A DNA stretch of 64,000 bases, from assembly GCA_003117195.1 (NCBI GenBank), contig BDSI01000082.1:1-64000 (forward strand), in the 5' to 3' direction. Under the pieces are notes generated by a model. That model did not search any database and was not told the DNA's origin. It saw only the letters and a list, made by a program, of their open reading frames with translations. Position 1 is the stretch's first letter. Each line of letters starts with the position of its first letter. Below are positions 62,372 to 64,000 of the stretch, in pieces. Both the position numbers and the translations under genes were made by a program. This stretch comes from Eudorina sp. 2006-703-Eu-15. Its lineage: Eukaryota > Chlorophyta > Chlorophyceae > Chlamydomonadales > Volvocaceae.

Positions 62372-64000
62372 ATGTCTGAAGAAGATGAATTTGGTGCTCT
62401 ATTTGGCGGAGCTGGGGCTTCAGCGCCGCAGCCCTTGACTTTGCCCCTTCTCGCATGTACGTTGCGTACGCTTTACTGCGGCAACCACCTAACAATATAT
62501 TGGTTAGCATTTTTAATAGCGTGAGAAAGCTAAACCCTCCCCTATGCACAACTTGTAGCAGCGGGTGGGCCTGCTGGGAAAGGAAACGCGGATGCCGAGG
62601 AGGATGCGGAAGTCTACATACAGGTACAGCTTGACAGCGTAGTGGCGTGACCGATGCCTGTGTTGTGCAGTCGGATTTGTACAGCAAACACGCGAGCCAT
62701 GGCATTGGACTGAATGCGCTCTTCTGGACATGCATGTGTGGGGAGCTGGGTTGGTTCATAACGAGAGGGGCGATGAAAGTATCACTGAGTTCCGTTCCAA
62801 TACTTCGGGGCGACAATCGAGTTGACGGGTCCGCCGCTGAGGGAGGAAATGATATGGCACATCTTCAAGATACGGTATTCTCTCCGCTCCATGACTCAAT
62901 TCTCATGTACGCGAACAGTTGTTCGGCTCGGCGCCGGCCGTCCATCTACCTCCACGCTTCGCGGGAGTCAAGCCGGTCATGCCCATCGTGGTCATTCCGC
63001 GGCCGGTGCCGGTCGCCAAGCCCAAGGCAACCACACCTTCGGGATGTAAGTACGGCCGCCGGATTACGCGGGCTGGGGCCCCTAATGACAACTGGCTGGG
63101 GCCTCGTCCGCGTCGTGTGGTAGTCTGGGCGGGAAAGGATGAAAAGTCACAGGTGGAACGCTTTCGGCCGTTCTACGACGGTGCCGCGCCGCCCCGCGCC
63201 GCGGATCACCACAAGAGTTCGGGAGGCGTGTTGCGCCGCCGCATCGGTGTGTCAAACGCGTGTTTACTGCGCACAAGGGATAACCGTGTCCGTAAATGTG
63301 CTGGCTGGCGTGTCTGGGTGTCTCCTGACCTCTCTTAGGCTTCCGTCATGTGCCCTCTTTCCGCTCTTCGCCAACCCGGATGTCCTTCCCCTTCCACCCG
63401 CAGCTGACGCACGACCGGGCGGGTCGGCAGCTCAGCCGGCAGCAGGCGGGGCCGGCCGCGACAGTGCTGTAGCCAAGCCGCCGCCGCCGCAGCAGCAGCC
63501 GGAGCCGGGGCGCGAGAACGGGGCGCCGGAGGAAGCTCCGCATCCGCCCCAGGTGAGCGTTGACGCCGGGTCGGGCGAGGGATCCCGTATCAGTAGGGTT
63601 TGCAGCGGTTCTTCGGGCCCCAGGATCAGCACGGCACGACAGTTGGGGAGATGGATGCGCGCGGCTGGAATTTTGGGGCGCCGAAGCCGACCCAGACCAC
63701 ACATCGCCGTTGCGATGTGCTGCGCGTCTTATCCTCCCGCCTCTCCCGCACATCTCGACTGTATCCATGCCATGGCAGTCAACGCACTTCGCAGATATCC
63801 GACACTTCCGACTCTCTCTCTCTCCCTACGCCGGCGGCCCCGCAGGCGCCGCCGCCCGATGAGGACGATGACTTCGAAGTGACGCTCGAGGAGCTTGACA
63901 CCGCCGCCATGAACCAGCAACAGCAGCAGGCGGGCGCGGGCGCGGGCGCCCAACCGGGGGGCTTGGGTGCAGGCCGGATCGCGTCCAGCGGCAGTGGCGC
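62372..64000 (+). CDS. Acidic, proline-rich nuclear-type protein, 5' part (possibly FIP1-like)
   Basis: Exons in phase: 62372-62456, 62559-62623, 62919-63045, 63404-63552 and 63846 to the window end. The protein starts MSEEDEFGALFGGAGASAPQ, continues AEEDAEVYIQ / LFGSAPAVHLPPRF and IPRPVPVAKPK, then Ala/Pro/Gln-rich sequence, and a second acidic stretch PPPDEDDDFEVTLEELDTAA before poly-Gln and Gly/Ala. The acidic start with EFG followed by a hydrophobic pair resembles the opening of FIP1-type polyadenylation factors (commonly DDEFGDLY). The diagnostic FIP1 core would lie beyond the window, so this is a weak assignment. An unknown disordered regulator is equally possible. Confidence 0.6.

Overview
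The window is nuclear DNA of a green alga, most likely a volvocine (Volvox, Chlamydomonas and relatives). The evidence is: GC-rich exons with canonical GT-AG introns, TGTAA poly(A) signals, secreted proteins with SPPPP-type hydroxyproline-rich linkers, a receptor-like kinase with the TKL (tyrosine-kinase-like) kinase core seen in this lineage, tRNA-derived SINE-like repeats and many mini- and microsatellites. No species assignment is made. All intron-containing gene models were built by hand by matching splice sites and reading phase. There is no transcript support.

Layout. (1) 1-17.9 kb, minus strand: a family of secreted C-type-lectin-like (CTLD) genes. Four copies (A-D) lie in a recent tandem array of 3.5-4.5 kb units, and an older, diverged copy (E) lies at 15.8-17.8 kb. 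Each gene has a 94-97 nt exon coding for the signal peptide and one large exon of 3, 4 or 5 CTLD repeats. Copies B and E carry frameshifts. Between D and E lie a SINE-flanked inverted segment, two abutting perfect palindromes, a 42-bp minisatellite and several strong hairpins. (2) 20.0 kb, plus strand: a complete single-exon Sm-F gene. (3) 20.5-30.3 kb, minus strand: a multi-exon DEDDh 3'-5' exonuclease with a 610-residue disordered N-terminus. (4) 33.5-48.4 kb, minus strand: a receptor-like protein kinase with at least 17 exons that I could place (signal peptide, ectodomain, one TM helix, complete TKL-type kinase domain). Its introns hold SINE-like elements, a long foldback hairpin and a block of AT-rich bacterial DNA. 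(5) 48.4-54.9 kb: intergenic DNA with three successive satellite arrays. (6) 54.9-60.5 kb, plus strand: a wax-synthase/MBOAT-like acyltransferase. (7) 62.4-64 kb, plus strand: the 5' part of an acidic, proline-rich protein, possibly FIP1-like.

The genes are not an operon or an evident pathway. The CTLD proteins and the kinase ectodomain are extracellular. SmF, and possibly the last gene, act in RNA processing. The most unexpected item is at 43.96-44.40 kb: the 3' end of a bacterial pheS followed, in the same direction, by the 5' half of a bacterial ndk, both decayed, inside a kinase intron. This looks like DNA transferred from a bacterium.
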